Assembly (NCBI RefSeq): GCF_014205135.1
Contig: NZ_JACHMY010000001.1
Coordinates: 4,216,001-4,280,000, forward strand
Direction of reading: 5' to 3'
DNA from: Kribbella italica
GTDB taxonomy: Bacteria > Actinomycetota > Actinomycetes > Propionibacteriales > Kribbellaceae
Length of the DNA stretch: 64,000 nt
A model generated the notes under the pieces. That model did not search any database and was not told the origin of the DNA. It saw only the letters and a list, made by a program, of their open reading frames with translations. Each line of letters begins with the position of its first letter. Position 1 is the stretch's first letter. The translations under genes were made by a program, and so were the position numbers. Positions 24,947 to 33,072 of this stretch are shown here, piece by piece.

Positions 24947-27925
24947 TCAGCCGGTCGGTGACGTCGGTGGACTGGTCGGCGTCGGTGGGGCTGTCGGCGT
25001 CGGTGTCGGCGTTGTCGTCGGGTTCGGCAACAGTGCACCGGCCGCGACCGCCCTGGCCACCGCCGCCTCCGCCTTCTTGACGTTCGCTTGGTAGGCGCTC
25101 AGGTCGCCGCGCTTCAGCGCCGCGTCGGCGTCGGTGAACGCCTTGTCCGCATCCGCCAGCGCCTGTTTGATCGTCTGGTTCGCCGGTGGCTGCTGCGGCG
25201 GGTTCGGGTCGTCGGGTGTCTGGTCGTCAGGCGTGTTCACCGAGGTGTTGAACACCTTGGTGAGCGCCTCCGACAGTGAGCCACCGAAGGCGACCCGGTC
25301 ACCGAACGACACCAGCACGTACCGCAGGACCGGGTAACTACCCGCACCCGACGTCCGCACCGAGTACACCGGCTGCACGTAGAGCAGACCGCCACCCAGC
25401 GGCAACGTCAGCAGGTTTCCGTACTGAGCCCGCGCGCCGCTGCTCGGCTGGTTGATCGGGAGCAGCGCCTGTCTGATCCCCTCGTCGGTCTGGAACTTGT
25501 TGTAGACCTGACCAGGACCTGGGATCTGCACGTTCCCTGGTAGTCGCAGGATCCTGAACTGCCCGTAGTCCGGTGACGACGCCTCCGCGTCGACGGCCAT
25601 GAAGGCGGTCAGGTTCTCCCGTTCCGCGTTCGGCACGTAGACCGAGGTGAGCGAGAACTTCGGCGAGTCCTGCCCGGGCATCCGCAGCGACAGGTAGAAG
25701 GGCGGCTGGTTCTGCGCCGGCGAGTCCGCCGTGCCGGAGCCGGTCGGGTCGGCCGGGACGCGCCACAGGTCGCTGTTCTGGTACCAGGTGCCGGCGTCGT
25801 CCACGTGGTACTTGGCCAGCAGGTCGCGCTGCACCTTGAAGATGTCCTCGGGGTAGCGCAGGTGCGACATCAGCGCCGGCGAGATCTCCGACCGCGGCTT
25901 GACGGTGTCCGGGAACGCCTTCATCCAGGTCTTCAGCACCGGGTCCTTCTCGTCCCAGGCGTACAGCTCGACCGAACCGTCGTACGCGTTGACGACGGCC
26001 TTGACCGAGTTGCGGATGTAGTTGATCTCCTCGCTCGGCTGGGTCGCGACCGCCCCGCGCCCGGTGGTGGTGTCCCGGGTGCTGTCGTCGAGCGCGACCT
26101 TCTGCGAGTACGGGTAGTTCGCCGAGGTGGTGTAGCCGTCGACGATCCAGACCACCTGGCCGTCCACGACGGCCGGGTACGGGTCGCCGTCCGGGGTCAG
26201 CCACGGCGCGGCCTTCTCGACCCGCTCGCGCGGGTTGCGGTCGTACAGGATCTTCGACTCTTCGTTGACGCGCTGGGACAGCAGCAGGTTCGCGTCGCGG
26301 AACTTGGTGGCGTACAGCAACCGGTTGAAGAACGACCCGATCTGGACGCCGCCCTTGCCCTCGTAGGTGTTCAGCGTCGGGTCGCCGCCGCTCTTGCCCT
26401 CCGGGGTGTCCAGCTCGACCGAGGGAGCGCCCTTGGGCGCACCGACGACCGAGTAGTCCGGGGACTGCTCACCGAAGTAGATCCGCGGCTCGTACTCGCC
26501 GAGGTCGCCGGTCGGCGGCAGGTCCTTGGACGAGAAGACCGGCGAACCGTCGGCGGCCTTCTGGTTGCCGTTCGCCGCGACGACGCCGTAGCCGTGGGTG
26601 TACACGGTGTGGTCGTTGTTCCAGTTGCGCTGGCCGGCCGGGAGCCGGTCGACCTGCACCTCGCGGACCGCGATCACGGTGTCGCGGGTCTCGTTGCCGA
26701 TCTTGTACCGGTCGACGTCGAGATCGGTCGGGAACGAGTAGAAGCCACGGACCTGCTGCAGCTGCTCGAACGTCGGGCCGACCACGCTCGGGTCGATCAG
26801 CCGGATCCCGGGCAGGACGTCGGCGTCGGAGCGCAGCTCCGCGGCGGTCACGTCCGGGTTGGTCTTGGCCGCGTAGTTCTCGACCTTGGCGTTCTCCAGC
26901 CCGTACGCCTGCTGGGTGGCCTCGATGTTCTTGGTGATGTACGGCGCCTCGCGGACCGGCTCGCTCGGGCGGACCCTGAGCTGCTGCAGCGCCGCAGGCC
27001 AGAGTGCACCGAGCAGGACGGCGGACAGGATCAGGACGACGGTCCCGACTCCCGGCAGCAGCCACGTCCGCCGGACGACGTTCGCGAAGAACAACCCGGC
27101 GCAGAGTAGCGCGATGACCGCCAGGATCTCCTTGCTCGGTAGGACCGCGTTGTCACCGGTGTAGGAGATACCGGTGAACAGGCGGCTGTCGGACGTCGTC
27201 AGGCCGTACCGGTCGAGCCAGTAGCTGAACGCCTTGAGCAGGACCAGCAGACCGAGCAGCACGGAGAACTGCACCTGCGCCGCGCCGGAGGCCTTCTGCC
27301 CCTTCGCGGACGGGCGGAAGCCGCCGTACAGGTAGTGGGTGATGATCGCGGCGACCAGCGACAGCAGGACGATCGAGTAGCCGAAGCCGAGCAGGACGCG
27401 CAGCCACGGGTAGTCGAAGACGAAGAACGCGATGTCCATGTTGAAGTGCTTGTCGGTCACCCCGAACGGCGTGCGGTTGCGCCAGGCCAGGAAGACCTTC
27501 CACTCCCCCGACGCCGCGGAGCCGCCGAAGACCAGCATCAGCGTGCCGAGCACCCCGACCGCGATCTTGCCGCGCGACTGCAGGAGCTCGCCGTACCGCT
27601 CGAAGCCCGGGCTGGGCGACGGAGCGAGGGCGACCCGCGGCCTGGTCCGGTACGCGACGATGACGTTGGCCACGACGGCGGCCGCCATCAGCAGACCGAC
27701 GACGACGAACAGCAGCACCCGGGTGCCGAGCACGGTGCTGAAGACCGAACTCAGGTCGACCGAGCGGTACCACAGCCGCTGCGTCCAGACGTCGGTGAAG
27801 ACGCTGAAAAGAATGAGCAGCACGACCAGCGTGGCGATCGTTGGCAGCAACGCCTTGGGGCGTTGGCCGGGAGTTCGCCGCGAACGCCGCGGCTCCTCCG
27901 GCATGTCGTAAACGCCGTCGCTCAT
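24947..27925 (-). CDS. UPF0182 family large membrane protein
   Basis: The 992-aa protein has about seven membrane segments in the first ~320 residues, beginning LLPTIATLVVLLILFSV, then a ~550-aa extracytoplasmic domain. A coiled, Ala-rich segment (KQALADADKAFTDADAALKRG) and a Thr/Pro tail (TPTPTPTAPP) close it. This is the conserved actinobacterial UPF0182 (COG1615) family, whose biochemical function is not established. Length and topology are typical. It is followed 3 nt upstream in the operon by the PPA1309 gene and then ylbL, an arrangement seen across Actinobacteria. Confidence 0.92.
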   Translation of the reverse strand: MSDGVYDMPEEPRRSRRTPGQRPKALLPTIATLVVLLILFSVFTDVWTQRLWYRSVDLSSVFSTVLGTRVLLFVVVGLLMAAAVVANVIVAYRTRPRVALAPSPSPGFERYGELLQSRGKIAVGVLGTLMLVFGGSAASGEWKVFLAWRNRTPFGVTDKHFNMDIAFFVFDYPWLRVLLGFGYSIVLLSLVAAIITHYLYGGFRPSAKGQKASGAAQVQFSVLLGLLVLLKAFSYWLDRYGLTTSDSRLFTGISYTGDNAVLPSKEILAVIALLCAGLFFANVVRRTWLLPGVGTVVLILSAVLLGALWPAALQQLRVRPSEPVREAPYITKNIEATQQAYGLENAKVENYAAKTNPDVTAAELRSDADVLPGIRLIDPSVVGPTFEQLQQVRGFYSFPTDLDVDRYKIGNETRDTVIAVREVQVDRLPAGQRNWNNDHTVYTHGYGVVAANGNQKAADGSPVFSSKDLPPTGDLGEYEPRIYFGEQSPDYSVVGAPKGAPSVELDTPEGKSGGDPTLNTYEGKGGVQIGSFFNRLLYATKFRDANLLLSQRVNEESKILYDRNPRERVEKAAPWLTPDGDPYPAVVDGQVVWIVDGYTTSANYPYSQKVALDDSTRDTTTGRGAVATQPSEEINYIRNSVKAVVNAYDGSVELYAWDEKDPVLKTWMKAFPDTVKPRSEISPALMSHLRYPEDIFKVQRDLLAKYHVDDAGTWYQNSDLWRVPADPTGSGTADSPAQNQPPFYLSLRMPGQDSPKFSLTSVYVPNAERENLTAFMAVDAEASSPDYGQFRILRLPGNVQIPGPGQVYNKFQTDEGIRQALLPINQPSSGARAQYGNLLTLPLGGGLLYVQPVYSVRTSGAGSYPVLRYVLVSFGDRVAFGGSLSEALTKVFNTSVNTPDDQTPDDPNPPQQPPANQTIKQALADADKAFTDADAALKRGDLSAYQANVKKAEAAVARAVAAGALLPNPTTTPTPTPTAPPTPTSPPTSPTG

Positions 27926-27928
27926 GGC

Positions 27929-28495
27929 TTACTTCTCCTCGCCGCTGGAAGGCTCGAATGTCAGTGACAGTACTTGGCAGAGGGTAGGAACCAAGTCGAT
28001 GCCGGTCAGGACGGCACTGTCTTCGTCGTGCGTACGGAGCCGGACGGCGCCGAACTGCTCGCCGTCACGCAGTACGGCGGCCACCATCCGCACCTCGTGC
28101 CGGCGCGGGTCGCTGCCGGCCATCCGGGCCAGCTCGGCGTCGGACTCGGCCTCGGACAGACCCGACTCGACCGAGGCCGGCAGTACGACGCGCTCGAGCG
28201 CCAGCGCGCAGCCGGACACTCCGTCGGGCCACTCGATCTGACCCAGTACGTCGGCCAGGTCGCTGTCGTCGACCCCGCCGGGCAGCTCGCCCTGGGCCAC
28301 CGGCGTCAGCGGCTGGGCCGCGTCGTCGGCGCCGAGCTCGGCCGCCAGCTGCGGCTCGGCGGCCAGCAGCTCCTTGGTGGCCACCAGCGCGAACAGCTGC
28401 GCGGGCTGGTCCCAGCCGGCGCTGCTGACGTGCTTCTCGATCTCCACCACCGCTCGGCTGAGCGCGTCGGCGGGCAGGTTGTCTATCGCGTGCAT
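27929..28495 (-). CDS. PPA1309 family protein
   Basis: The 188-aa soluble protein is of the actinobacteria-specific PPA1309 family; function unknown. It reads MHAIDNLPADALSRAVVEIEKHV and contains the conserved block GWDQPAQLFALVATKELL, then an Ala/Glu-rich middle and RRHEVRMVAAVLRDGEQFGA. It overlaps the PDZ protease gene by 13 nt upstream and leaves a 3-nt gap to UPF0182 downstream, so the three are one operon. Confidence 0.85.
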   Translation of the reverse strand: MHAIDNLPADALSRAVVEIEKHVSSAGWDQPAQLFALVATKELLAAEPQLAAELGADDAAQPLTPVAQGELPGGVDDSDLADVLGQIEWPDGVSGCALALERVVLPASVESGLSEAESDAELARMAGSDPRRHEVRMVAAVLRDGEQFGAVRLRTHDEDSAVLTGIDLVPTLCQVLSLTFEPSSGEEK

Positions 28496-29520
28496 GCGGG
28501 GACGTCTCCAGTTCCGGCGGACAGTGCCTTCAGGGCGCCGATGGCGTCGTTCAGGGTGCTGATCTTCACCAGCTGGATGCCGTCCACGCCGGCGTGCAGG
28601 GCGGCTTCGCAGTTCGGGGCCGGGACCAGGAAGACCGTGGCACCGTCGTTCTTGGCGCCGGCGATCTTCTGCTGGATGCCGCCGATCGCGCCGACCTGGC
28701 CGAGCGCGTCGATGGTGCCGGTGCCGGCCACGTGCCGGCCGGCCAGCAGCGGGCCCGGCGTCAGCTTGTCGTAGATGGCCAGGGCGAACGCCGTACCGGC
28801 GCTCGGTCCGCCGATGTCCTGGCCGAGGTTGACGCTCACCTTGACCGGCGAGTCGACGCCGATCGTGATGCCGACCATCGGCCGGGTCTCGTCGCCGGGC
28901 GTCGCGGCGGCCTTGACCACCACGGTCTGCTCGGCGCCGCCGCGGCGGATCAGGAAGCTGACGTCCGCGCCGACCTTGTTCTTGCGGACCAGCTCGCCGA
29001 CCTGCGGGACCTGGGTTGCGGCCACGCCGCCGACCTTCAGCACGACGTCACCGGGCTTGAGCTTGCCGTCGGCCGGGCTGTCCTTCGACACCGACGAGAC
29101 CTTCGGGTGGAACGGCACCTTGGCGGCCTGCAGCGCGGCGGCGACCGCGCTGTCCTGCGAGCCGGTCATCTCGGCCGTGTTCTGCTCCTCCACCTGGTCC
29201 GCGCTCTGCTCGGGCGGGTAGATGATGTCGCGCGGGAACAGGTCGTGGTGCGGGTCGAGCCAGTTGCGCATCGCCTGCGGCAGCGTCAGGTCGCGGTCCG
29301 GCGAGGTGACCGAGACCGTGGTCAGGTCCAGCTGGCCGGTGGTCGGGAAGACCTCGTGGCCGGTGACGTCGATCACCGCCTTGCCGTTGGCCGTGCCGAG
29401 CGTGTCCTTCACCGGGCCCGGGCTGAACGACACGAACGGCACCGGGAACACCGTGACCAGTCCGAGCGAGAAGACGAGCACGATGATGGCGGTGACCAGC
29501 GTGGCGGTACGACGTGTCAC
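28483..29520 (-). CDS. PDZ-domain Lon-like serine protease (YlbL family)
   Basis: The 345-aa protein has an N-terminal membrane anchor (residues ~8-28). A PDZ domain lies at ~130-205 (KDSPADGKLKPGDVVLKVGG). A C-terminal Lon-type proteolytic domain has the Ser-Lys dyad: Ser240 in IGGPSAG and Lys285 in GIQQKIAGA. The active site faces outside the membrane. The family is conserved next to UPF0182 in Actinobacteria; the substrate is unknown. Its GTG start overlaps the stop of the upstream small membrane protein by 4 nt. Confidence 0.93.
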   Translation of the reverse strand: MTRRTATLVTAIIVLVFSLGLVTVFPVPFVSFSPGPVKDTLGTANGKAVIDVTGHEVFPTTGQLDLTTVSVTSPDRDLTLPQAMRNWLDPHHDLFPRDIIYPPEQSADQVEEQNTAEMTGSQDSAVAAALQAAKVPFHPKVSSVSKDSPADGKLKPGDVVLKVGGVAATQVPQVGELVRKNKVGADVSFLIRRGGAEQTVVVKAAATPGDETRPMVGITIGVDSPVKVSVNLGQDIGGPSAGTAFALAIYDKLTPGPLLAGRHVAGTGTIDALGQVGAIGGIQQKIAGAKNDGATVFLVPAPNCEAALHAGVDGIQLVKISTLNDAIGALKALSAGTGDVPACTR

Positions 29521-29762
29521 GAACCCTGCCTTTGCCCCTGAACAGTGGACTTGTGGAAGAAACCGCGCAGCCCTGGGCGCCGGGCGGGAGTGGCCCGGGG
29601 GCCGGGAGCGGCGAGCGCGTCGGTGAAGCGGCGGAAGTCCTCGACCGAGGCGAAGGCTCCACCGGTACGCCGGGAGCCGCGCCTGCGCCCGCGCCAGGCC
29701 GCCCAGCCCATCGCCAGGACGGTCGCGGCCAGCGGGAACGCCAGCCAGGCCAGGACCCTCAT
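29517..29762 (-). CDS. Small basic membrane protein
   Basis: The 81-aa protein has one N-terminal membrane helix (VLAWLAFPLAATVLAMGWAA) followed by a strongly basic cytoplasmic tail with RRRGSRRTGG and a central SVEDFRRFTDALA helix. It is coupled to the PDZ protease (4-nt overlap) and is probably first gene of the four-gene operon. Family not recognised beyond being a common small gene at this position. Confidence 0.7.
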   Translation of the reverse strand: MRVLAWLAFPLAATVLAMGWAAWRGRRRGSRRTGGAFASVEDFRRFTDALAAPGPRATPARRPGLRGFFHKSTVQGQRQGS

Positions 29763-29816
29763 CCGGTCACCTTCGCAGTCACCGTCCCAATTGCTGTCAT
29801 GGGCCCAGCGTACGGG

Positions 29817-30242
29817 TCAGCAGGCACCGACCCACTCGCTCGCACCATCGGTGAAGTGCTGGTGTTTCCAAATCGGGACCTCCGCCTTGAGATCGTCGAT
29901 CAACCGGCGGCAGGCGGCGAAGGCCAGGTCGCGGTGCGCGGCGGCCACGGCGACGATCACGGCGGCGTCGCCGATCACCAGCGGACCGGTCCGGTGCACC
30001 GCCGCGAGAGCGGTCACGCCGGGGTCCGCGCAGATCCGCTCGGCCACCTTGCGCAGGTGCTCGAGCGCCTCGGGATGCGCCTCGTAGGTCAGCTGATCGA
30101 CCGGGCGCGCGTCGTCGTGGTTGCGCACCGTGCCGACGAACAGCGCCGTGCCGCCGGCGGACGGGTCCGCGACGGCGGCCAGGACTTCGTCGCTCGACAG
30201 CACCGTGTCGCGGATGTCCAGCAGCCTGATCGCGTCGCTCAT
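29817..30242 (-). CDS. moaE: Molybdopterin synthase catalytic subunit MoaE
   Basis: The 141-aa MoaE is of typical length. With MoaD it converts precursor Z (cPMP) to molybdopterin. The catalytic tail LKAEVPIWKHQHF carries the two conserved lysines, and HRTGPLVIGDAAV is the conserved core. ATG 30242 has GAGGAAAG upstream; a longer frame to 30344 has no such site. It stands alone, divergent from the DUF2342 gene. A molybdenum-cofactor enzyme gene (FdhF/YdeP) lies 9 kb away, but no other mo-cofactor gene is in view. Confidence 0.94.
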   Translation of the reverse strand: MSDAIRLLDIRDTVLSSDEVLAAVADPSAGGTALFVGTVRNHDDARPVDQLTYEAHPEALEHLRKVAERICADPGVTALAAVHRTGPLVIGDAAVIVAVAAAHRDLAFAACRRLIDDLKAEVPIWKHQHFTDGASEWVGAC

Positions 30243-30391
30243 GACTTTCCTCGTTTCCGACCGTGATTGCACACGGTATCCCAGCGGGTTCGCGGACGGC
30301 GTACCGGCAAACCGTTCGCCCCTGGAGGAACGGTAGCCCGCCACCGGTACGTTGGAGTTGTACGCCCCACCTGCACAGGAAGGCCACCGAG

Positions 30392-31726
30392 ATGAGCGAC
30401 GAACCGGACAACCCGTTCAAGGGAACTCCGTTCGAGGCCATGTTCCAGCAGTTCTCCGGTGCGGCCGGCCCGGGCGGCACCCCTGACCTGAACGCGATCT
30501 TCGCGCAGGTGCAGCAACTGCTGAGCGGCCAGACCGACGGCAAGCCGGTGAACTGGGACCTGGCCAAGGACATCGCCCGCAAGACCGTCGCCGCGAACGG
30601 CGACCGGTCCGTCACGGCGAACGACAACGACCGCGTCGCCGACGCCGTCCGGCTGGCCGAGCACTGGCTCGACCAGGCGACGACGTTGCCCGAGGCCTCG
30701 ACCACCTCCGCGGCCTGGAGCCGGGCGGAGTGGGTGGAGAACACACTGCCCACCTGGCAGACCGTGGTCGACCCGGTGGCCGAGCACGTCGCCGGCGCGA
30801 TGGGTACGGCGCTGCCGGCCGAGGCCCAGCAGCTGGCCGGGCCGATGGCGGGCATGCTCCGCCAGCTCGGCGGCACCGTCTTCGGCGCACAGGTCGGCCA
30901 GGCACTGGGCGAGCTGGCCGGCGAGGTCGTCAGCTCGTCCGACATCGGGCTGCCGCTGGGACCGGCCGGGCAGGCGATCCTGCTGCCGGACAACGTGGCC
31001 AAGTTCTCCGAGGGCCTCGGCGTGACCGACGAGGACGTCCGGCTCTACCTGGCGCTGCGCGAGTGCGCGCACCAGCGGCTGTTCGCCGGTGCGCCGTGGC
31101 TGCGGCAGCACCTGTTCTCGCACGTCGCCGACTACGCGGCCGGCATCCAGGTGGACACCGGCAAGATCGAGTCCGCGATGTCCGAGGTCGACATGCAGAA
31201 CCCGGAGGCCCTGCAGTCCGCGCTGGCCGGCGGGCTGTTCGAGCCCGAGGACTCCGAGCAGCAGAAGGCGGCGCTGGTCCGGCTGGAGACGGCGCTCGCG
31301 CTGGTCGAGGGCTGGGTCGACGACGTCGTCCGGGAAGCCACCAAGGACCGGATGCCGGCGGCGGTGCAGCTGGCAGAGACCGTACGGCGGCGCCGCGCGG
31401 CGGGCGGCCCGGCCGAGCAGACGTTCGCCACGCTGGTCGGTCTGCAGCTGCGGCCGCGCCGGCTGCGGGACGCTGCGAACCTGTGGGCCGCCGTACGGGA
31501 TGCCCGGGGCTCGGAAGGCCGCGACGAGCTGTGGTCGCACCCGGACCTGCTGCCGACAACGAGCGACCTGGACGACCCGATCGGTTTCGCCCAGCAGACG
31601 GCCGGCTCAGAGCTGTCCGACTCGGACATCTCGGACTTCCTGGACCAGGCCGACAAGGACGACCAGGCACCGAAGGACGAGGGCGGCGACTCGGCCCCGG
31701 GCAGCGACGGCGACAAGGACAAGTGA
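30392..31726 (+). CDS. DUF2342/zinc-dependent metalloprotease-like protein
   Basis: The 444-aa protein belongs to the actinobacterial family annotated as zincin-like or coenzyme F420 biosynthesis-associated (TIGR03624-like). The zincin-type motif is ALRECAHQRLF (~226), where Glu and His occupy HExxH-like positions but the first His is Arg. An acidic, Asp-rich tail closes it. ATG 30392 follows CAGGAAGG. Its last codons overlap the Nudix gene's GTG start (GTGA), so they are co-translated. True peptidase activity is unproven for the family. Confidence 0.82.
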   Translation: MSDEPDNPFKGTPFEAMFQQFSGAAGPGGTPDLNAIFAQVQQLLSGQTDGKPVNWDLAKDIARKTVAANGDRSVTANDNDRVADAVRLAEHWLDQATTLPEASTTSAAWSRAEWVENTLPTWQTVVDPVAEHVAGAMGTALPAEAQQLAGPMAGMLRQLGGTVFGAQVGQALGELAGEVVSSSDIGLPLGPAGQAILLPDNVAKFSEGLGVTDEDVRLYLALRECAHQRLFAGAPWLRQHLFSHVADYAAGIQVDTGKIESAMSEVDMQNPEALQSALAGGLFEPEDSEQQKAALVRLETALALVEGWVDDVVREATKDRMPAAVQLAETVRRRRAAGGPAEQTFATLVGLQLRPRRLRDAANLWAAVRDARGSEGRDELWSHPDLLPTTSDLDDPIGFAQQTAGSELSDSDISDFLDQADKDDQAPKDEGGDSAPGSDGDKDK

Positions 31727-32250
31727 CGCTGCACGACGACGCCACCGCCGTACTGACTCGCTGGACTCCCCCGGACGCGGCACAGGCCGCGCTCCGGGAG
31801 CACTACTTGCGCTACCTGGCCGAGCACGCGGACGGCATGTGGCGCAGTAGCCGGCCGGAGCACCTCACGGCGTCGGCGCTGGTCGTCGACGCCGGGCAGG
31901 GCCGGGTGCTGCTCACCCTGCACCGGCTGGTCGGCCGGTGGCTGCAGCTGGGTGGGCACTGCGAGTCTGGTGACACCACGCTGGCCGGGGCCGCGCTGCG
32001 CGAGGCGACCGAGGAGTCCGGGCTGTCCGACCTGAAGGTCAGCGCTGAGCCGCTGCAGTTGTCGCGGCATCTGATCGAGGCCGGTGGGTGCAGCGGCGCG
32101 CACCACTTGGATGTGCAGTTCCTGGTGACCGCTACGGCCGGGACCGACTACGTGGTCAGCGAGGAGTCGCACGACCTGGCGTGGTTCGGCGTCGACGCAT
32201 TGCCGGTTGATCTCGACCACACCGTCGCCGAGTTGGTCGGACGCCTCTGA
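31723..32250 (+). CDS. Nudix hydrolase
   Basis: The 175-aa protein has a full Nudix box, GGHCESGDTTLAGAALREAT followed by EESGL (~66-90), which binds Mg2+ and cleaves nucleoside diphosphates linked to other groups. The GTG start overlaps the stop of the DUF2342 gene by 4 nt. The N-terminal ~35 residues are helical and precede the beta-rich Nudix fold. Substrate unknown. A strong hairpin follows the stop. Confidence 0.88.
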   Translation: MTLHDDATAVLTRWTPPDAAQAALREHYLRYLAEHADGMWRSSRPEHLTASALVVDAGQGRVLLTLHRLVGRWLQLGGHCESGDTTLAGAALREATEESGLSDLKVSAEPLQLSRHLIEAGGCSGAHHLDVQFLVTATAGTDYVVSEESHDLAWFGVDALPVDLDHTVAELVGRL

Positions 32251-32253
32251 GGG

Positions 32254-32289
32254 GTGCGCGGGCCGGTCCCTGTGATCCGGCCCGCGCAC
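32254..32289 (+). terminator. Hairpin terminator after Nudix gene
   Basis: A perfect 13-bp stem (GTGCGCGGGCCGG with CCGGCCCGCGCAC, 10-nt loop) starts 4 nt after the stop. There is no T-run, as is common in high-GC actinobacteria. About 170 bp of convergent intergenic DNA follows without an evident gene. Confidence 0.7.
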
Positions 32290-32459
32290 GTCTGTCCGGC
32301 GTTCGTCGCTCCCCCCAACGCCCGGACCCGCCGGTATCACCGCCCCTGAACGGCACCGACGGGTTTGTCCCGGTTGCGGCGAACAGCCCTGGTGGACACC
32401 CCCAGGTCCCCGCTGACAGGTGAAACGAGCCAGACCCGTGAAGGTGACGGATCAGGTAG

Positions 32460-33062
32460 TTACTTTCCGCGGAGAAGCGCGCGGGTGGCGTCCCAGCCTT
32501 CGAGGCCGGGATCGAGGCGGGCCAGATCCGCGCCGGAGCGGAGGCGGTGCCAGCCGGGGCCGAGGGCTACCGCGTGGCGGCGGGGCTTGAGGTGTTCGAG
32601 CGTGCCCAGCGGGGTGTCGAAGGCCGGGTCGGCCGCGGCGACCCAGGGAGCGACCGGCCGCCGTACGCCGATCGCGCAGAGGGAGCCGTCCTCCGCCGGC
32701 GTCACCGCGATGTCCGCTGACGAGAGGGCTCGGAAGAGCTTGCCGATCAGGAGTCCGGGCAGATCCGGTACGTCGTGGCTGACGGCCACGGTCGCCGCGG
32801 TCGCGCCGGCCTTGTCGACGGCGTCCAGCACCGAGTCCGCGGCGTACACCGGAGTACCGGGCCAGGTGAGGGCTGCGATCGCTGCGAGCCCAGCAGCGTC
32901 TCCCCCGACGACAGCAACAGCCACCTCGACCAGATCGAGCGCGGCCAGCACCTCGTAGGTGTCCTCGGCCAGCGCCAGCCGCCAGGCCTCCGGCTCGCGG
33001 CCGGGCGGGGCCCACGTGCCGACCGCCGGCACCACCAGCACTACTACCCGTCGGTCGATCAC
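32460..33062 (-). CDS. DUF2064/nucleotidyltransferase-like protein
   Basis: The 200-aa protein has a glycosyltransferase-A-like fold of the DUF2064/CofC-MobA kind. Recognisable blocks are the N-terminal strand RRVVVLVVPAVG, a central AVSHDVPDLPGLLIGKLFRAL and AVTPAEDGSLCAIGVRRP. The usual first basic nucleotide-binding loop is weak, so substrate assignment is unsafe. GTG 33062 is chosen because the frame further upstream reads a Cys/His-rich stretch overlapping the regulator's 3' end. It lies 10 nt downstream of the PucR-type regulator, probably in the same operon. Confidence 0.62.
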   Translation of the reverse strand: MIDRRVVVLVVPAVGTWAPPGREPEAWRLALAEDTYEVLAALDLVEVAVAVVGGDAAGLAAIAALTWPGTPVYAADSVLDAVDKAGATAATVAVSHDVPDLPGLLIGKLFRALSSADIAVTPAEDGSLCAIGVRRPVAPWVAAADPAFDTPLGTLEHLKPRRHAVALGPGWHRLRSGADLARLDPGLEGWDATRALLRGK

Positions 33063-33072
33063 CGGGCTGAGC

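Noticed and set aside
24841..25038. Upstream start for the hypothetical protein at 24391-24840
   Set aside because: It would run through the UPF0182 terminator and 3' end, and encodes an Arg-rich stretch unlike a signal sequence.
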